Of a stretch of 64,000 bases of DNA, positions 48,584 through 57,954 are shown in pieces (position 1 is the stretch's first letter; every line of letters starts with the position of its first letter). Position numbers and translations under genes: made by a program. The notes beneath the pieces were generated by a model that searched no databases, had not been told where the DNA came from, and saw nothing but the letters and a program-made list of their open reading frames with translations. The DNA is from Arthrobacter sp. AQ5-06 (GTDB lineage Bacteria > Actinomycetota > Actinomycetes > Actinomycetales > Micrococcaceae): the NCBI RefSeq assembly GCF_003287955.1, contig NZ_QMKP01000015.1, positions 45,718-109,717 on the forward strand, written 5' to 3'.

Positions 48584-49036
48584 TCAGTTTGCGGAGGCGT
48601 CCTCGGGTGCGCCATCGGGAAGTTCATCGGCGCGCTTGAAGTCGCGCTTGATGTTGGCGACGCCCTCCGGGTTGATCTCGAAACCGTAGGCGGCTCCGGG
48701 ATTGATCACCATGCCCAGCTCCTCGCCAATATTGGCGAGGATGGCTGCACCCTGGGTCCCCAGGACGTTCGGGGCCGCCTCGAGGTACTGCTCGTCAACC
48801 CGGCTGGGGTGCGAGAACACCGCAAGGACGGGCTCGCCGTCGGCGTTCGCCAATACCAGCGGCTCCACCTGGGAATCTTCCCCCTCGATCCCGTCGGTGC
48901 TGATGACGTAGACCTCGCTGTTGAGGAAGGACAGGATGACGTCCACCGGGCTGCCCTCGGGCTGGCCGCCAAGGGCGAGCTTCTCTTCGAGGTCGTTGAG
49001 CGGCGTGAGATTGGCTGTGCCGGGCTGTTCAGTCAT
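48584..49036 (-). CDS. SseB-family protein
   Basis: A 150-residue acidic protein with an SseB N-terminal domain pattern: LTPLNDLEEKLALGGQ, VYVISTDGIEGEDSQVEPLVL, GEPVLAVFSHPSRVD and NPGAAYGFEINPEGVANIKR. No signal peptide. SseB-like proteins are often found near topA in actinobacteria. Their function outside enhanced-serine-sensitivity phenotypes is unclear. Confidence 0.82.
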   Translation of the reverse strand: MTEQPGTANLTPLNDLEEKLALGGQPEGSPVDVILSFLNSEVYVISTDGIEGEDSQVEPLVLANADGEPVLAVFSHPSRVDEQYLEAAPNVLGTQGAAILANIGEELGMVINPGAAYGFEINPEGVANIKRDFKRADELPDGAPEDASAN

Positions 49037-49083
49037 GTATCTACTCGACCACGTTGGAGAGCCCGGCGCAATTCCGCCGGTAC

Positions 49084-51813
49084 TTACTTCTTGGCTGGAG
49101 CCTTCTTCTTTGCCGGGGGCTTGCGGGCCGTTGTGGTGCGCTTGACCGGCCCCTTGGCCCGCTTCTCGGCGAGGAGTTCAACGGCCTGTTCCCGGGTCAG
49201 TTCCTCCAGGGACGTGGACCGCGGGACGGTGATGTTGGTGATGCCGTCGGTGATGTACGGGCCGAAGCGGCCTTCCTTGACCACGATGTTCTTCTCGGAA
49301 ACGGGGTCCGGTCCGAACTCGGCCAGCGGCGCCACCGCGGCACGGGCGCCGCGCTGCTTGGGCTGGGAGTAGATCTCCAAGGCCTGCTCCAGCGTGACGG
49401 TGAAGATTTCCTCTTCGGTGCCGATGGAGCGGGAGTCCGTGCCCTTCTTCAGGTATGGGCCGAAGCGGCCGTTCTGCACCGTGATGAGGTTGCCTTCGGC
49501 GTCCTCGCCCAGGGCGCGGGGCAGGCTCATCAGCTGCAGCGCTTCGTCCAGGGTCACGGAATCCACGGTCATGGACGCGAACAGCGAACCGGTGCGCGGC
49601 TTGGCCTTGACGGGCTTCTTCGGCGGCTTCGGCTTGCCGTTCTTGTAGTACTCAACGGGCTGGTTGGCCAGCTGTTCCTCGGTCATCTCCGGGATGACTT
49701 CGGTGACGTAGGCGCCGTAGCGGCCGTTCTTTGCCACGATGGGGTGCCCGGTGTGCGGGTCGTCGCCCAGTACGCGCTCTTCCGGTGCAGCTGTTTCCAT
49801 CAGTTCGATGGCCTTCGCAGCCGTCAGCTCATCCGGGGCAAGGTCCTCGGGGACGTTGGCGCGGGAGTTCTCCACGATTTCGCCGGTCTTGGCGTCCACC
49901 GTGGCAGCGGAGCTTTCCAGGTACGGGCCGAATTTGCCCACTCGCAGCGTGATCTCATCCGTGATGGGAATGGAGTTTATTTCCCGGGCGTCGATCTCGC
50001 CCAGGTTGTTCACGATGCTGAGCAGGCCCGGATCGGAGTCTTCACCGTAGTAGAAGTGCTTGAGCCAGGCGGAGCCAACAGCCTGGCCGTTGGCGATCTT
50101 GTCCAGGTCGCCTTCCATGTCTGCCGTGAACTCGTAATCCACGTAATCCGTGAAGTGCTGCTCAAGCAGGCGGATCACGGAGAACGCGATCCAGCTGGGC
50201 ACCAGCGCGGAACCCTGCTTCCGGACGTAGCCGCGGTCCTGGATGGTGGAAATGGTGGAGGCATAGGTTGACGGTCGGCCGATGCCCTTCTTTTCCAGCT
50301 CGGCGGTCAGCGAAGCTTCGGTGAAGCGCGGCGGCGGCGAGGTCTCGTGACCCACGGCCAGAATGTCCGACGCTGTGAGGGCATCGTCCTTGGCCACGTT
50401 CGGCAGCCGCCGGGCTTCGTCGGAGTCGTCGTCCCCGCGGCTTTCGTCCTTGCCTTCTTCATAGGCCGCCAGGAAGCCCGGGAAGGTGATGACGGTACCG
50501 GAGGCGGAGAACTCAGCGTCCCGGCCATCGGTGGCCACGGCACCCAGGCGGATGGTCGCCGTCGAGCCCTTGGCGTCACCCATCTGGGATGCGACGGTGC
50601 GCTTCCAGATCAGCTCGTACAGGCGGAACTCGTCGCCGGAGAGCTGCTTGGCCACCTGCGCGGGGGTGCGGAAGGAGTCACCGGCGGGGCGGATGGCCTC
50701 GTGGGCTTCCTGCGCATTTGCAGCCTTGCTGGTGTACACGCGGGGCGACGCCGGGATGTACTCCGGGCCGTACAGCTCGGAGGCCTGGCGGCGGGCGGCC
50801 GTGACGGCTTCGTCGCTCAGCGCCGAGGAGTCGGTACGCATATAGGTGATGTAGCCGTTTTCGTACAGCCGCTGGGCCACCTGCATGGTGCTCTTGGAGG
50901 AGAAGCGGAGCTTGCGGCCGGCCTCCTGCTGCAGCGTGGACGTGGTGAACGGCGCGGCCGGACGGCGGGTGTACGGCTTGGTGTCCACGGACCGGACACG
51001 GAAGTCCGCATCCTGGAGGCCAGCGGCCAGCGACGTGGCGAGTTCCTCATTGAGGTGCGCCGCATTGCGCGAGGTGAGGACGCCGTCGTCGTTGAAGTCG
51101 CGGCCGCTGGCCACCTTAGCGCCATCAACGGCAGCGAGCTTGGCCTTGAATGAACCGGAACCGGCCCCGAACTGGCCGGTGAGGTCCCAGTAGGAGGCGG
51201 CCTTGAAGGCCATACGTTCGCGTTCACGGTCCACCACCATGCGCGTGACCACGGACTGCACGCGGCCGGCGGACAGGCCGCGGGCCACCTTGCGCCACAG
51301 CACCGGGGAAATCTCGTAACCGTACAGGCGGTCTAGGACGCGGCGGGTTTCCTGGGCGTCCACCAAGGCCGTATCAACATCGCGCAGGTTGTCCATGGCG
51401 CGGTGGATGGCTTCCTTGGTGATTTCGCCGAACGTCATCCGGTACACGGGGACCTTGGGCTTGAGCACTTCCAGCAGGTGCCACGCGATGGCCTCACCCT
51501 CGCGGTCCCCATCGGTTGCGAGATAGAGAGCGTCGGCATCCTTGAGGGCGGCCTTCAGCTCAGTGACCTTTTTCCGCTTGTCCGCGGACACCACGTAATA
51601 GGGTTTGAAGTCGTTTTCGATGTCGACGGCGAACTTGCCCACCGAGGTTTTCTTCAGTTCTGCGGGGAGCTCAGACGGCTGCGGCAGGTCGCGGATGTGA
51701 CCGATGGAGGCCTCTACGATGAAGCCCTCGCCGAGGTACTTGGCGATGGTCTTGCTCTTGGCCGGAGACTCCACAATCACGAGTTTCTTGCCTGTTTTGG
51801 CCTTGCTTGGCAC
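49084..51813 (-). CDS. topA: DNA topoisomerase I
   Basis: Type IA topoisomerase that relaxes negative supercoils. The 909-residue protein has Toprim motifs LVIVESPAKSKTIAKYLG and YLATDGDREGEAIAWHL, the active tyrosine in GYITYMRTDSSAL, and KKGIGRPSTYASTISTIQDR. The C-terminal region has several topo_C repeats (marked by GRFGPYL / GRYGAYV) instead of zinc fingers, and a Lys/Ala/Pro tail (KPPAKKKAPAKK), the actinobacterial form needed for processivity. The start is GTG 51813 with GGAG five bases upstream; the ATG at 51855 has no ribosome site. Confidence 0.95.
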   Translation of the reverse strand: MPSKAKTGKKLVIVESPAKSKTIAKYLGEGFIVEASIGHIRDLPQPSELPAELKKTSVGKFAVDIENDFKPYYVVSADKRKKVTELKAALKDADALYLATDGDREGEAIAWHLLEVLKPKVPVYRMTFGEITKEAIHRAMDNLRDVDTALVDAQETRRVLDRLYGYEISPVLWRKVARGLSAGRVQSVVTRMVVDRERERMAFKAASYWDLTGQFGAGSGSFKAKLAAVDGAKVASGRDFNDDGVLTSRNAAHLNEELATSLAAGLQDADFRVRSVDTKPYTRRPAAPFTTSTLQQEAGRKLRFSSKSTMQVAQRLYENGYITYMRTDSSALSDEAVTAARRQASELYGPEYIPASPRVYTSKAANAQEAHEAIRPAGDSFRTPAQVAKQLSGDEFRLYELIWKRTVASQMGDAKGSTATIRLGAVATDGRDAEFSASGTVITFPGFLAAYEEGKDESRGDDDSDEARRLPNVAKDDALTASDILAVGHETSPPPRFTEASLTAELEKKGIGRPSTYASTISTIQDRGYVRKQGSALVPSWIAFSVIRLLEQHFTDYVDYEFTADMEGDLDKIANGQAVGSAWLKHFYYGEDSDPGLLSIVNNLGEIDAREINSIPITDEITLRVGKFGPYLESSAATVDAKTGEIVENSRANVPEDLAPDELTAAKAIELMETAAPEERVLGDDPHTGHPIVAKNGRYGAYVTEVIPEMTEEQLANQPVEYYKNGKPKPPKKPVKAKPRTGSLFASMTVDSVTLDEALQLMSLPRALGEDAEGNLITVQNGRFGPYLKKGTDSRSIGTEEEIFTVTLEQALEIYSQPKQRGARAAVAPLAEFGPDPVSEKNIVVKEGRFGPYITDGITNITVPRSTSLEELTREQAVELLAEKRAKGPVKRTTTARKPPAKKKAPAKK

Positions 51814-51969
51814 GGTGCTCCTACAGAAAAAGGTTGCGCGGGCAGATGAGCCCATATTGGCCTAGTTCACCATATTTTGGACAATCGTGCGCATTCATGT
51901 GGAAAAACCGCTGACTCATCAGGCACGTCCGGGACCCCGGTTGGGGGTGTTGCGGAGCCCGCCAAACCA

Positions 51970-53697
51970 CTATTCAGCAGGGTCGGAAGGAACCAGGAAA
52001 CCGTCGCTGACCAGGTTCGCGACGTCGTCGAGCAGCCCGGCCCGGAACGCGTCGCCGTCGAACCCGTCCTCCCCGGCAAGGCTCCCGCCGAGCAGCGCCG
52101 CGAGGGCACCGATGATCTGACCGACGGAGAGGTCACCGTCGCAGGCGGAGACAAATCCGGCGAGTTCGGTGCTGAGCAGATTGGTCCGGCGCAGGCCCGC
52201 ACCCTGGCGCAACAGGATCACGCCGGGGTGCTCGGCGCCGGGGCGCTGATGGCGTTCCTCGGTGACGTCGTCCGCCACGAGCAGGTGCGCGTCCGCCAGG
52301 CTGTTGACGGCCAGCCAGTCGGAACGCTCGACGGCGGCGCCCAGGTGAGGCCCGATGGGCTGCTCAATGGGGTACGTGATTTCCTCGAAACGGCTGATGG
52401 AGGCGGCGGCGGGACCCGCTTCTGGTCCAGCGACCTGTCCTGTGACCGGCGGCCGGCGCAGCCAGATCATCCCGAAGCCGATCCCCGCCACGCTCCGGGA
52501 CGCGAAGTCCGCCAGGTAGGCGGCGTAGGCGTCCCGGTAATGCTTCCGGTCGCGGGATTCGGACGCGTCCTGCAACCATGTTTCGGCGTATTGCTCCGGA
52601 CCCACCTGCTCGCGCTGGATGAACCAGGCATCCGCGTCCGGACCGATCCAGCTCTTGGGCCGCTCGTACCACCCGGTCCCGGCGGGAATTTCCCAGTTGC
52701 CCAGCAGCTGTGCGGTGCCGCCGGGGGCAAGGGCACCGGGCAGCGCCGCCACGAGCGAGGACACAATGTCATCGCCGGGCAGGCCGCCGTCGCGGTAGGT
52801 GAACTGCCCGGACGCGTGCTCGCCCAAGGTCCGCGGTGTGATGACAAACGGCGGGTTGGACACCACCAGCTCGAATTCTTCGCCGGCCACCGGCTCCAGG
52901 AGCGACCCCATTCGAAGGCTGACCCGGTCCTGCAGCCTGTCCGGGTCCAGGTGCAGGGCCTCGGCATTAAGTAGAAGGTTAAACCGGGTGAAGGCCAGCG
53001 CCCGCTCCGAGATGTCCGTTGCCGTCACGTGCTCGGCATGGTGCAGGAGGTGGAAGGACTGGATGCCGCAGCCCGTGCCCAGGTCCAGGGCCTTGGCGAC
53101 GTGGCGTCGGACGGTGGTCTGCACCAGCGTGGTGGATGCCTGCCCGATCCCGAGCACGTGATCGTGCCGCAGTACGCCGGCCTGCTGGTGCGCCGCGAGG
53201 TCGCTGGCCACCCAGAGCTCGGCGCCGCCGCTGCCGTCCTCATTTGAATCCCAGCCGTACGGCCGCAGATCCGCTTTTGCCCGCAGCAGGTCCTGCGCCG
53301 ACTGATTCGCGCCAGGCAGATCAGCGCCGGGCACGGGCTCGAGCAGCCCCAACTCCACCAGTCCGTCGGACCGGATTCCCGGCAGGGCGGCGTCGAGCGT
53401 TTCCCGCATTTGCGGTTCCGCCAGCAGCCAAAGACGTACGACGGCGGCGAGCGCCGCCGTCGTCTTCTCACCGTGCGCAGACTCACCGTCTGTGGCACTC
53501 TCGGTGGCCAGCAGCGCCGGGATGATCTGGTCCCGGTTCAGCGCGCGGTAGGCCGACTCGCCCAGGAGCCCGGCCACGCCGTCGAGCGTGTAATCCACCC
53601 GGCGCAGGTCGGCGGCGAGCGCCGTCAGCAGCCAGGGGAGGTCGCTGCGCGGGGCATCTGGGGTGTTGCCGGCCAGGAAAAGCGTGGAATCAGTCAC
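51970..53697 (-). CDS. Class I SAM-dependent methyltransferase (HemK/RlmG-like)
   Basis: A 575-residue protein. An N-terminal helical domain precedes a Rossmann methyltransferase: ALDLGTGCGIQSFHLLHHA (motif I), TATDISERALAFTRFN (motif II) and LVVSNPPFVITP (NPPF, the amino-methylating type). A C-terminal winged-helix-like region (GDLSVGQIIGALAALL) follows. NPPF enzymes methylate glutamine amides or exocyclic amines of adenine or guanine. It lies upstream of topA on the same strand. GTG 53697 is six bases after TAGACT, so leaderless. Exact substrate unknown. Confidence 0.85.
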   Translation of the reverse strand: MTDSTLFLAGNTPDAPRSDLPWLLTALAADLRRVDYTLDGVAGLLGESAYRALNRDQIIPALLATESATDGESAHGEKTTAALAAVVRLWLLAEPQMRETLDAALPGIRSDGLVELGLLEPVPGADLPGANQSAQDLLRAKADLRPYGWDSNEDGSGGAELWVASDLAAHQQAGVLRHDHVLGIGQASTTLVQTTVRRHVAKALDLGTGCGIQSFHLLHHAEHVTATDISERALAFTRFNLLLNAEALHLDPDRLQDRVSLRMGSLLEPVAGEEFELVVSNPPFVITPRTLGEHASGQFTYRDGGLPGDDIVSSLVAALPGALAPGGTAQLLGNWEIPAGTGWYERPKSWIGPDADAWFIQREQVGPEQYAETWLQDASESRDRKHYRDAYAAYLADFASRSVAGIGFGMIWLRRPPVTGQVAGPEAGPAAASISRFEEITYPIEQPIGPHLGAAVERSDWLAVNSLADAHLLVADDVTEERHQRPGAEHPGVILLRQGAGLRRTNLLSTELAGFVSACDGDLSVGQIIGALAALLGGSLAGEDGFDGDAFRAGLLDDVANLVSDGFLVPSDPAE

Positions 53698-53736
53698 CGC
53701 CCAAGTCTATTGGCGGGTCGACAGCCTGCTGACGGG

Positions 53737-54501
53737 CTACAGGCTCTCCGTCGCGTAGATCTTCAGGGTATCCCGGACGAAGCCGGCTTGCTCCACGCCG
53801 CCGTAGTTCTTGGCGAACCGGGGATCCGCAACGTACATTTCACCGAGCCCGGTGACGTATGCCTTGACGTCACCCTTGCCGCGGGTGTCCGACGCCGGTG
53901 TGCCCGGGATTCCGGTCAGCCATTCGACGTGCCGCCTGGCGATGTCCTGGGCCTCCTCGCTGTCCGGTGCTATACCCGCCGCGGCGGCGGCGATCCAGTC
54001 CTCGCCCAGCTGCTGCGAGCGCTGCTTCCACGCTGCCTTCTCGTCGGCGCTCATGCCGCGCCACCATGAGTCCCCCTTGGCGTAGGCGTCGTTGTCCCAG
54101 CGTTCCTCCACTTCGTCCTTGTACTGCGTGTGGTCGAAACCGTTGAACATGTCTTCTGCCATGATTTCGCCACCTCCTTTCACTGCTTGGATGGTTTGTG
54201 TGACCGACGCGATCTGCCGCGCCAGCCTGTCCTGTTCCTGCTTGAGCCACTCGAGATGCCCGGTGAGCGCCTTGGCTGCGTCCGCTTCGTCGTCGAGAAC
54301 CTGGCTGATCACCGGCAGGCCCAGCCCCAGCCCGCGCAGGAGCAGGATGCGCTGGAGCTGCACGAGCGCCGCCTGGTTGTAGTAGCGGTAGCCGTTATTC
54401 CCGGTGCGGCTGGGCTTGAGCAGGCCGATACCGTCGTAGTGCCGCAGCGTCCTGCTGGTGGTTCCTGCGATCCGGGCTATGTCCTGGATGGACCAGTCCA
54501 T
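53737..54501 (-). CDS. TipAL-type MerR regulator with a drug-binding TipAS domain
   Basis: A 254-residue regulator. Residues 1-70 are a MerR HTH (IQDIARIAGTTSRTLRHYD; NGYRYYNQAALVQLQRIL), then a coiled coil (LEWLKQEQDRLARQIASVTQ), then a TipAS domain (MFNGFDHTQYKDEVEERWD; GDSWWRGMSADEKAAWKQ). TipAL of Streptomyces binds thiopeptides and activates its own promoter; TipAS alone sequesters the drug. An internal ATG with a perfect Shine-Dalgarno (54162-54180) would give the TipAS form. Its promoter has the 19-bp MerR spacer with a dyad. Confidence 0.92.
   Translation of the reverse strand: MDWSIQDIARIAGTTSRTLRHYDGIGLLKPSRTGNNGYRYYNQAALVQLQRILLLRGLGLGLPVISQVLDDEADAAKALTGHLEWLKQEQDRLARQIASVTQTIQAVKGGGEIMAEDMFNGFDHTQYKDEVEERWDNDAYAKGDSWWRGMSADEKAAWKQRSQQLGEDWIAAAAAGIAPDSEEAQDIARRHVEWLTGIPGTPASDTRGKGDVKAYVTGLGEMYVADPRFAKNYGGVEQAGFVRDTLKIYATESL
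54160..54180 (-). promoter_or_regulatory. Internal ribosome binding site for a TipAS-like short form
   Basis: AAAGGAGGTG (54180-54171), a near-perfect anti-Shine-Dalgarno match, lies nine bases before an in-frame ATG at 54162. Translation from there gives a 141-residue protein beginning MAEDMFNGFDHTQ, the drug-binding domain without the HTH. The same dual product is known for tipA of Streptomyces lividans. Confidence 0.8.
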
Positions 54502-54563
54502 GTGTTCCTCCTTCCTGGTGTGTTTGAGGGATGGTCCGGGGTTCTGTCCCTGCTAATGGTTCA

Positions 54564-54594
54564 ACGATAAATGTTGACGTGGCGTCAAGGTCAA
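54564..54594 (-). promoter_or_regulatory. MerR-type promoter of the TipA-like gene
   Basis: On the minus strand TTGACC (54594-54589), a 19-base spacer, then TATCGT (54569-54564). The spacer holds the perfect dyad TTGACG-CCA-CGTCAA (54588-54574). A 19-bp spacer with a central dyad is the signature of promoters activated by MerR proteins through DNA twisting, so the regulator probably activates its own gene. Confidence 0.75.
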
Positions 54595-54639
54595 GGGTCT
54601 GAATCACGGAGCGCAGATGGGGCCGGGTAAGTTGGAAGC

Positions 54640-55077
54640 ATGGTTCTATTTCCTTCCTCCCTGCCGCGCACCCTCTCCGCTGTGGCTGCAGCAGCTGTCC
54701 TTCTGGGCGTCTCCGGCTGCGCGCAGCAGCTTTCGGTGGAGAACGCCGATGTGCCGGCCTGGAAAGCCACTGCTATGCCGTCGGCCAGCGGCGTTGTTGC
54801 CGAGGATGCCGGCAAGATTCTCAACGCCCAGCCCATTGACCTAACGGAGGACGTTCCGGCAGGCAAGTACACGCTGACACTCGCCTGCGAAGGCGGAGGC
54901 AAGGCCTTCCTCGCAGTGCGGTCCGGCGGCAAGGAACTCGCCGACCTCGGGGCGGCCTGCTACGGCGCGCGGGAGTCCGTCAAGATCACACTCCCGGAAT
55001 CCGGACCGCTGGAGCTCAGCGTCTCCAGCGTTGACGCGCCGCTGATCTACGCCTACCAGCTGGTAACCGCGGATTAG
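54640..55077 (+). CDS. Lipoprotein, first of a tandem family of three
   Basis: A 145-residue secreted lipoprotein: signal core LSAVAAAAVLLGVSGC with the lipidated Cys, then a mature part of beta type. It shares with the next two genes a pattern of two cysteines: LTLACEGGGKAFLAV and DLGAACYGARESVKITL, ending AYQLV. The cysteines probably form a disulfide. TAAGTT is six bases before the ATG. No known family is recognised. Confidence 0.75.
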   Translation: MVLFPSSLPRTLSAVAAAAVLLGVSGCAQQLSVENADVPAWKATAMPSASGVVAEDAGKILNAQPIDLTEDVPAGKYTLTLACEGGGKAFLAVRSGGKELADLGAACYGARESVKITLPESGPLELSVSSVDAPLIYAYQLVTAD

Positions 55078-55107
55078 TTGCCAGCCACTCGCCAGTAGGC
55101 TCGGGGA

Positions 55108-55748
55108 ATGACGCTTCTTGGGGGAAAGTCCGTTGCTCGCCGATCCATGGAGCTGGCAGCTTCCGTGCGCGCCTTCACGGGGCACAGGCTTGCGGGGCGC
55201 AGTGCTGCGGCGGCCGCCTGCATGCTGGTGGCAGCTTTCGGGCTGAGTGCGTGCGAGTACGCGGATTCCGAACCCCGGCCAGGCGCGAGCACCGCGGCGA
55301 TGCCACCCGTTCCCGGCGATGGGCCAGCCGGCCTAGCGCTCAGGAACAGGCCCGCCAGCTTGAGCGGATCGCCGATGTGGAAGCGCAACTCGGGCCGGAA
55401 ACTGACCGCCGGGTGGCCTCGATGCTGGGCGGCATGGGAAATACCGGCTCGAGCCTGATGGGTTTGGTGCCGGACCACGGCCCCTATCTCATCCGGGCAA
55501 CCTGTAGCCCAAGCCCCGGCCCCGCGGCGAAGCTCACCGTTTCGCAGGGCGGCGTCCAGTTCCTTGACCTTGAGGTTCCCTGCGGCGATCCCTTCGAATC
55601 CACCGTGCAGCTGACCGCCGGACGGGTGACGGCTACGCTGTCACCCACCAGCGGCGGAGAATCGGTCGCCGCCCTTCGCATTGAGAGGGCTCCTGCCGAA
55701 CCGCCAGCCAGTCCAACCCCCGCTGCCCCGGCAAGCAGCAGCCCCTAA
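55108..55748 (+). pseudogene. Lipoprotein, second of the tandem family, frameshifted
   Basis: From ATG 55108 (six bases after TAGGCT) the frame gives a signal peptide with lipobox LSAC, then CEYADSEPRPGA. Past about 55310-55340 the family-like text lies in another frame: QEQARQLERIADVEAQLGP, LIRATCSPSPG, LEVPCGDPFESTVQL, to a stop at 55748. One missing base (or two extra) explains it. The C-terminal part keeps the two-cysteine pattern of its neighbours. Either a pseudogene or a sequencing error. Confidence 0.7.
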
Positions 55749-55825
55749 CCCCCTCCATTGACCAGCCGTCCCCTCACTTCCTCGGGGCTCTGGATTGGGG
55801 TCCGTGCCGGGCATAGAGTCGGAGT

Positions 55826-56413
55826 ATGCCCGCAACGCAGGGGGCGCGGCCGCCCCGCAGGGCGGTACTTCGTCCGGGCGCCCGCCCGTCCCGGTCAGTC
55901 TCCGTGCCCACCCGGGTGAGGGGCGCCGTCGTACTCTGGACGGCGGGCGCCTTGGTGGCCGGATCTGCTCTCACCGGATGTGAATACACGTACGACGAAG
56001 GGTGGCGGCCCGCCGAGAACGCCCCGGCAGTTACCGAGCCGGTGCCGCGCGCTGAGCTGTGGCGGAACGATCCCGTCAGCGGCGCCGAAATGGAGGCGTG
56101 GCTGACGGAGTCCCAGGTGGGGCCCGGCCTGCAGGTGGTGCATAGGGAATTCGGCCTGTTGCGGGCCGAAGAAATCCGGAGCGACGCCACGGCGCCCCTG
56201 TCCGCCGGAACGTACGTGCTGGTGCTGGTGTGCCGGAGCCAACGGCGCGTCGACTACAAAGTCCGCAATGACGAATTCACCATGGTGGACCTCAGCCTGC
56301 GCTGCGGATCCCGGCGCGAGAGCGTGATCTACCTGTCCAAGGAAACGGTGTTGCGTTTCCAGGTTGAAGCGCAGTCCCCCGCCAATTTCGCTTACCGGCT
56401 GGCCCGGCTCTGA
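55826..56413 (+). CDS. Lipoprotein, third of the tandem family
   Basis: A 195-residue protein with a long basic N-terminus, hydrophobic core VVLWTAGALVAGSALTGC (lipobox LTGC) and mature start CEYTYDEGW, echoing CEYADSE of the previous gene. The shared core reads YVLVLVCRSQRRVDYKV, then VDLSLRCGSRRESVIYL, ending FAYRLARL. TAGAGT is six bases before the ATG. Each of the three genes has its own leaderless-type promoter, so they may be expressed separately. Confidence 0.75.
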   Translation: MPATQGARPPRRAVLRPGARPSRSVSVPTRVRGAVVLWTAGALVAGSALTGCEYTYDEGWRPAENAPAVTEPVPRAELWRNDPVSGAEMEAWLTESQVGPGLQVVHREFGLLRAEEIRSDATAPLSAGTYVLVLVCRSQRRVDYKVRNDEFTMVDLSLRCGSRRESVIYLSKETVLRFQVEAQSPANFAYRLARL

Positions 56414-56451
56414 ACTATTTCTGCCTGCCGGCTCGGAACCGGCCGCACCTT

Positions 56452-57345
56452 TCAGGCCACGCAGCCTTCGGGGCAGCGCAGCGTCTCCGGGCTGGCGGCA
56501 CACTCGGCGCAGTACAGCGTCAGCGTGCGGCAGCTCGGGTTGGAGCAGTTCTCGAATTTACTGGTGGGAGCGGCACAGCGGACGCACTCGCCGATAGTCT
56601 TCGCGTCCTCGCTGAATTCCAGGTGCATGCGTTTGTCGAACACGTAGAGCGAGCCTTCCCAGAGGCCCTGGTCCTTGAACGTTTCGCCGTAGCGGACGAT
56701 GCCGCCGTCGAGTTGGTACACCTGCTTGAAACCGCGGTTCACCATCAGGCTGGAGAGCACCTCGCAGCGGATGCCGCCGGTGCAGTACGTGACCACCGGT
56801 TTGTCTTTGAGGGCGTCGTACTTGCCGGAGTCGAGCTCCTTGATGAAATCGTGGGTAGTGGCCACGTCAGGGACGATCGCGTCCTTGAACTTGCCGATCT
56901 GGGCTTCGAAGGCGTTGCGGCCGTCGAAGAACACCACGTCCTCGCCGGCCTGTTTCGTGGCCTCCACCAGTTCGTGCAGTTCTTCGGGCTTGAGATGGGT
57001 GCCGCCTCCCACAACGCCGTGCTCATCCACCTTGAGTTCGCCGGGCGCGCCGAAGGAGACGATCTCGTCCCTGACCTTAACGCTCAGCCGCGGGAAGTCC
57101 TCCGCGCCGCCGTCGGACCATTTCACGTCGATGCCGTGAAAGCCCTTGTATTCGCGCGTGGTCTTGACGTATTGCTTGACCGCGCCGATCTCGCCGCCCA
57201 CCGTGGCGTTGATGCCGTCCTTGGAAAGGAGGATGCGTCCGGTCAGCCCGAGTTTTTCGCACAGGGCACGCTGCCAGAGCCGCACCGCGTCCGGATCAGT
57301 GATGGGGGTAAAGCCGTAAAAGAGCACAATTCGGTTCAAAGCCAC
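56452..57345 (-). CDS. trhO: tRNA uridine(34) hydroxylase, rhodanese-type
   Basis: TrhO (YceA, UPF0176) hydroxylates U34 of tRNA to ho5U with O2. The 297-residue protein has the N-terminal acylphosphatase-like domain ([19 protein letters not shown]), a rhodanese domain with the active cysteine in [10 protein letters not shown] and DGGIVRYGE, and a C-terminal cysteine-rich tail ([27 protein letters not shown]) that may bind zinc. GTG 57345 is seven bases after TACCCT. Confidence 0.93.
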   Translation of the reverse strand: MALNRIVLFYGFTPITDPDAVRLWQRALCEKLGLTGRILLSKDGINATVGGEIGAVKQYVKTTREYKGFHGIDVKWSDGGAEDFPRLSVKVRDEIVSFGAPGELKVDEHGVVGGGTHLKPEELHELVEATKQAGEDVVFFDGRNAFEAQIGKFKDAIVPDVATTHDFIKELDSGKYDALKDKPVVTYCTGGIRCEVLSSLMVNRGFKQVYQLDGGIVRYGETFKDQGLWEGSLYVFDKRMHLEFSEDAKTIGECVRCAAPTSKFENCSNPSCRTLTLYCAECAASPETLRCPEGCVA

Positions 57346-57390
57346 GTATTTAAGGGTACTGGGTTTGTCCGGGCCGGGGCCGCCGGCCGC

Positions 57391-57860
57391 CTATTGCTGG
57401 GGCCGCCCCGCTGCGTTGGCGGCGTCGCGCCTGTTCAGGGCGGTCTCGGCCGTGCGGTAGCCCAGGACGACGACGGCGAAGGGCACCACGGTTGCCGTCA
57501 CGGCGGCCGCGACAGCACCGGCGCCGTTGTTGAGGGCGAGTGCTGCGGCGCCGTCCCCCACAAGCCGCGGCACCAGGAACAGGATGAGTGAGGTCAGCAG
57601 CCCTCCGAGGCCTGGCCGCTTCACGCCTTCGGGGTCGGGGCGGGAACCCAGGAAACACCACGGACTGTGTCTGCCTGCGGTGGATCAGAAGGCCTGCTGC
57701 CAGCGGGACGAGACCGCAGGCAAGCCAGACCCAGTAGCTCAGTCCTGTGGCCGCCTCCCAAGTACCTGGCACCGCCCACAACAGCGATGGTCGCAGCGAC
57801 GGAGACCAGCAAGGACAAAGGAAATGTGTACGGAACGGAACGTTCTGTGGCAGCGGGCAT
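57391..57860 (-). pseudogene. Small four-span membrane protein, apparently frameshifted
   Basis: Membrane-like text appears in three frames in order along the minus strand: LSLLVSVAATIAVVGGARYL (from ATG 57860), then YWVWLACGLVPLAAGLLIH in the next frame, then LLTSLILFLVPRLV and VTATVVPFAVVVLGY in the third frame to a stop at 57391. Two single-base shifts would join them into one ~155-residue protein. The alternative is two tiny genes overlapping as GTGA at 57621-57624, but the end of the first then looks unnatural (SRPSDPPQADTVRG). Confidence 0.5.
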
Positions 57861-57954
57861 TCCGTCATGCTTGTCTGGTCACGATTCCATAAGCAAGTCA
57901 CATCGGTGCACCCTACCCCTGTTGCTTGTGTCGGGGCTGGAATACCCTCATGAC

